A program made the position numbers and the translations under genes. Below the pieces are notes generated by a model. That model was not told the origin of the DNA. It saw only the letters and a program-made list of their open reading frames with translations, and did not search any database. A stretch of 8,113 nt of DNA from Candidatus Cloacimonadota bacterium (GTDB taxonomy: Bacteria > Muiribacteriota > UBA6191 > JACPRK01), in contig JAJFLN010000431.1 in NCBI GenBank assembly GCA_021772705.1, positions 1-8,113 of the forward strand, read 5' to 3'. Positions 6,938 through 8,113 of the stretch are shown in pieces. Numbering within the stretch: the stretch's first letter is position 1; each line of letters begins with the position of its first letter.

Positions 6938-7683
6938 CGGTCGTCGTCCTGTCGGGGCTCGTACTCGACGACGAGTTGGGCGGGTTTGGATTCGAGGTCG
7001 CCGACCCGGACCATGAGCCAGATTTCGCGATCGCCGGCCGGGCCCGGTCGCAGCGTGTGATCGATCGTGGCCTCGTTCGTCCCCGTCCACTCGTGCCAGA
7101 TCTCGCTTTGGTCGTCGTGGGTAAAGTCCGCGTTGTCCCCGAGCATGTAGTGGGTCGGGACGGACTCTACCGTTTGTATTCGAAGCCGCACGGATTCGCG
7201 TACCGGGTGCTCGACAGCTCCCCCGACCGTCGCCTCGTAGTCGTAGTCGAAGCGCCGGAAGCTCCGAATCTCCGGGTGCGCGGGACCGACGTACGCAACC
7301 GTTCGCGCTACGGCAGAGATCTGCCGTGCGGCACCGGTTCCGCTACTGAGTCGGAGGCAGACCTGCTGGCGGTCCGCGGGTAGGACCAAGCTGATTCGAC
7401 GGTCCTTGTCCGACATGCGCTGGTAGCTGGCCTTCCCTTCGGTGACAGCCTCGCAACGATCGAGCATGAAGCGATCCGGCGTAGGGCCACGCCAACCGTA
7501 CAGAAACTCGACGCGCGCGGAACGACCTGGCCGAGGTGCGGAGACGTCGTCGAATTGTTCGAACTCCAGGATCTCGAGCGGCGCGCTCCGAAGTGACTGG
7601 GCGTCTGTTTCCAAGGGGGAAAGCAACAAACCCCCCGTGATCAATGCAGCGGCACAACAGCCGCCGAGACCGGTTCCACGCAT
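6934..7683 (-). CDS. Exported protein of two tandem Ig/FN3-like domains, first gene of operon
   Basis: 249 residues from ATG 7683, preceded by AAGGA (7696-7692) at eight bases. Signal peptide about 1-28: short basic start, hydrophobic 'CCAAALITGGLLL', cleavage after T-D-A before Gln29. The mature protein is two similar domains, about 36-131 and 137-242. The second has 'VPTHYMLGDNADF', 'WHEWTG' and 'GDREIWLMVRVGDLESKPA', matching the bacterial Ig/FN3-like pattern 'ATHY.IS....F....W..Y......L..GDGTKTVY..V.D..G..S'. The first has the same layout ('TPDRFMLDRCEAV', 'YQRM', 'RRISLVLP...QVCLRLSSG') plus Cys77 and Cys109, a likely disulfide after export. Nearly all of it is homologous to residues 288-491 of the next gene product. 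The stop overlaps that gene's start by four bases, so translation is probably coupled. No catalytic motif or anchor is seen; a binding or structural role is likely but unproved. Confidence 0.85.
   Translation of the reverse strand: MRGTGLGGCCAAALITGGLLLSPLETDAQSLRSAPLEILEFEQFDDVSAPRPGRSARVEFLYGWRGPTPDRFMLDRCEAVTEGKASYQRMSDKDRRISLVLPADRQQVCLRLSSGTGAARQISAVARTVAYVGPAHPEIRSFRRFDYDYEATVGGAVEHPVRESVRLRIQTVESVPTHYMLGDNADFTHDDQSEIWHEWTGTNEATIDHTLRPGPAGDREIWLMVRVGDLESKPAQLVVEYEPRQDDDR
6958..7578 (-). repeat. Two-domain unit shared with the downstream paralogous gene (copy 1)
   Basis: Residues 36-242 of the first operon product form the counterpart of residues 288-491 of the second. Within it the two halves resemble each other: 'PDRFMLDRCEAV' against 'PTHYMLGDNADF', and 'RRISLVLPADRQQVCLRLSS' against 'DHTLRPGPAGDREIWLMVRV'. 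This points to an old internal duplication before the unit itself was duplicated. Confidence 0.75.
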
Positions 7684-7780
7684 GGGACCCTTCCTTTGCC
7701 GAGCTGACGGGAGCGTGAGGCTCCACTACCCACTCGCGGTACGAAGGAAAGGATGATGAGGGATCAGAAGATCAGGGGTT
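7684..7780 (-). promoter_or_regulatory. Leader region of the exported-protein operon
   Basis: This stretch should hold the operon promoter if it has its own. It contains the ribosome site AAGGA (7696-7692), a 5-bp hairpin GGAGC/GCTCC with a five-base loop (7710-7724), and two direct copies of GATCAG (7762-7767, 7770-7775). I see no convincing -35/-10 pair on the minus strand. Read-through from the gamma-glutamyltranspeptidase gene remains possible. Confidence 0.3.
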
Positions 7781-7797
7781 CAGCTTCCGGGAAGCTG
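7781..7797 (-). terminator. Hairpin after gamma-glutamyltranspeptidase gene, possible terminator
   Basis: CAGCTTCC and GGAAGCTG form a near-perfect inverted repeat around a single G, in practice a 6-7-bp stem with a 3-5-base loop. It begins 13 bases after the minus-strand stop at 7811. On the minus strand no T-run follows, so it may protect the mRNA 3' end or act with Rho rather than terminate on its own. Confidence 0.4.
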
Positions 7798-7810
7798 GGC
7801 GAGGGCTCGT

Positions 7811-8113
7811 CTAGTATCCCTTCGCGGTCCCGCCCAGCCGTGGATCGGCGACGCCTTCCCAGCCATCCGCCGTTCTTCGAAGCGCATTTACGTTGGCCAT
7901 GAAGCGGCCCCAATCGTATTGCGCGAGGATGTGCCCCATGGCTACGAGCTTGGCGCGTTCGGTATCGATGACCCCATCCACCTCGTGCTGGATCACGTCC
8001 GGCAAAGCCTGGTGGTGGGTGCGCGGCGCAGAGACTGCATCGGCGAGCGACATTCCGTGGTCGATGACGTTGGAGATCACGTGATAGACCGCGGTGATGA
8101 TCGTGGGCCCGCC
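7811..8113 (-). CDS. ggt: Gamma-glutamyltranspeptidase, C-terminal fragment (5' part outside window)
   Basis: The last 100 residues of a gene entering from the right edge; the stop is TAG at 7813-7811. The fragment opens with 'GGPTIITAVYHVISNVIDHG', then 'SLADAVSAPRTHHQALPD', 'EVDGVID' and 'LVAMGH', and ends 'GVADPRLGGTAKGY'. This is the C-terminal end of the small subunit of gamma-glutamyltranspeptidases, where the Gly-Gly opposite the catalytic Thr and the 'NVIDHGM...AV.APR.HHQ..PD' segment are hallmarks. The enzyme is an N-terminal nucleophile hydrolase, made as a precursor that cuts itself, usually periplasmic or secreted. It transfers or hydrolyses the gamma-glutamyl group of glutathione and related compounds. 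The catalytic Thr lies outside the window. It shares direction with the exported-protein operon but is separated by 127 bases with a hairpin. Confidence 0.92.
   Translation of the reverse strand, partial: GGPTIITAVYHVISNVIDHGMSLADAVSAPRTHHQALPDVIQHEVDGVIDTERAKLVAMGHILAQYDWGRFMANVNALRRTADGWEGVADPRLGGTAKGY

Noticed and set aside
6938..7090. Longer start for the large exported protein at 7090
   Set aside because: The added 51 residues are Arg/Pro-rich and are a shadow of the upstream gene; the ATGA overlap and signal peptide support 6937.
7762..7775. Direct repeat GATCAG-AA-GATCAG as a regulator site
   Set aside because: Two six-base copies in a GC-rich intergenic stretch are too short to support an operator without conservation data.
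1..8113. Insertion sequences, CRISPR arrays, tRNA or rRNA genes
   Set aside because: No transposase-like frame, spaced direct repeats, or tRNA/rRNA signature was seen on either strand.

Overview
The window is GC-rich, densely coded and has no mobile elements, RNA genes or CRISPR. The best taxonomic clue is a Ser/Thr protein kinase with a TPR tail next to an ECF sigma factor of the 'HTLNTTALVHEAY' type. This pairing is common in Gemmatimonadota, Acidobacteriota and Planctomycetota. I favour Gemmatimonadota (inference from protein style only).

Layout. (1) At the left edge is the C-terminal end of a plus-strand gene with a lipocalin-like look (to 308). (2) On the plus strand follow a 964-residue transmembrane Ser/Thr kinase (489-3383) and a 189-residue ECF sigma factor (3452-4021), a probable signalling-to-transcription pair. 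(3) Converging on it from the right is a three-gene minus-strand operon. In transcription order it holds a 249-residue exported protein (7683-6934), a 672-residue multidomain exported protein (6937-4919, start overlapping the previous stop as ATGA) and a 283-residue exported protein (4892-4041, 26 bases after the previous stop). (4) At the right edge, on the minus strand, is the C-terminal end of gamma-glutamyltranspeptidase (7811-8113).

How the parts may work together. The kinase has all catalytic motifs, one membrane helix and about ten 37-44-residue TPR units that should lie outside the membrane, so it looks like a sensor. The sigma factor lacks the acidic residues normally found in region 2.2 of ECF factors and has Thr-Thr there. 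That suggests activation by phosphorylation, as established for Vibrio PknT/EcfP; here it is inference. The three exported proteins have no recognised function. The main discovery is that almost the whole mature first protein is homologous to the middle of the second, as a two-domain unit with a conserved cysteine pair. Each unit itself seems to be an internal duplication, giving four copies of one beta-sandwich-like domain in the operon. The second protein adds FN3-like domains in front and a three-repeat cysteine domain behind, the make-up of a secreted binding or adhesive protein. Whether the sigma factor controls this operon cannot be told from the sequence.

The only gene-free stretches are 309-488, 3384-3451 and 7684-7810, all under 300 bases; their weak signals are listed.
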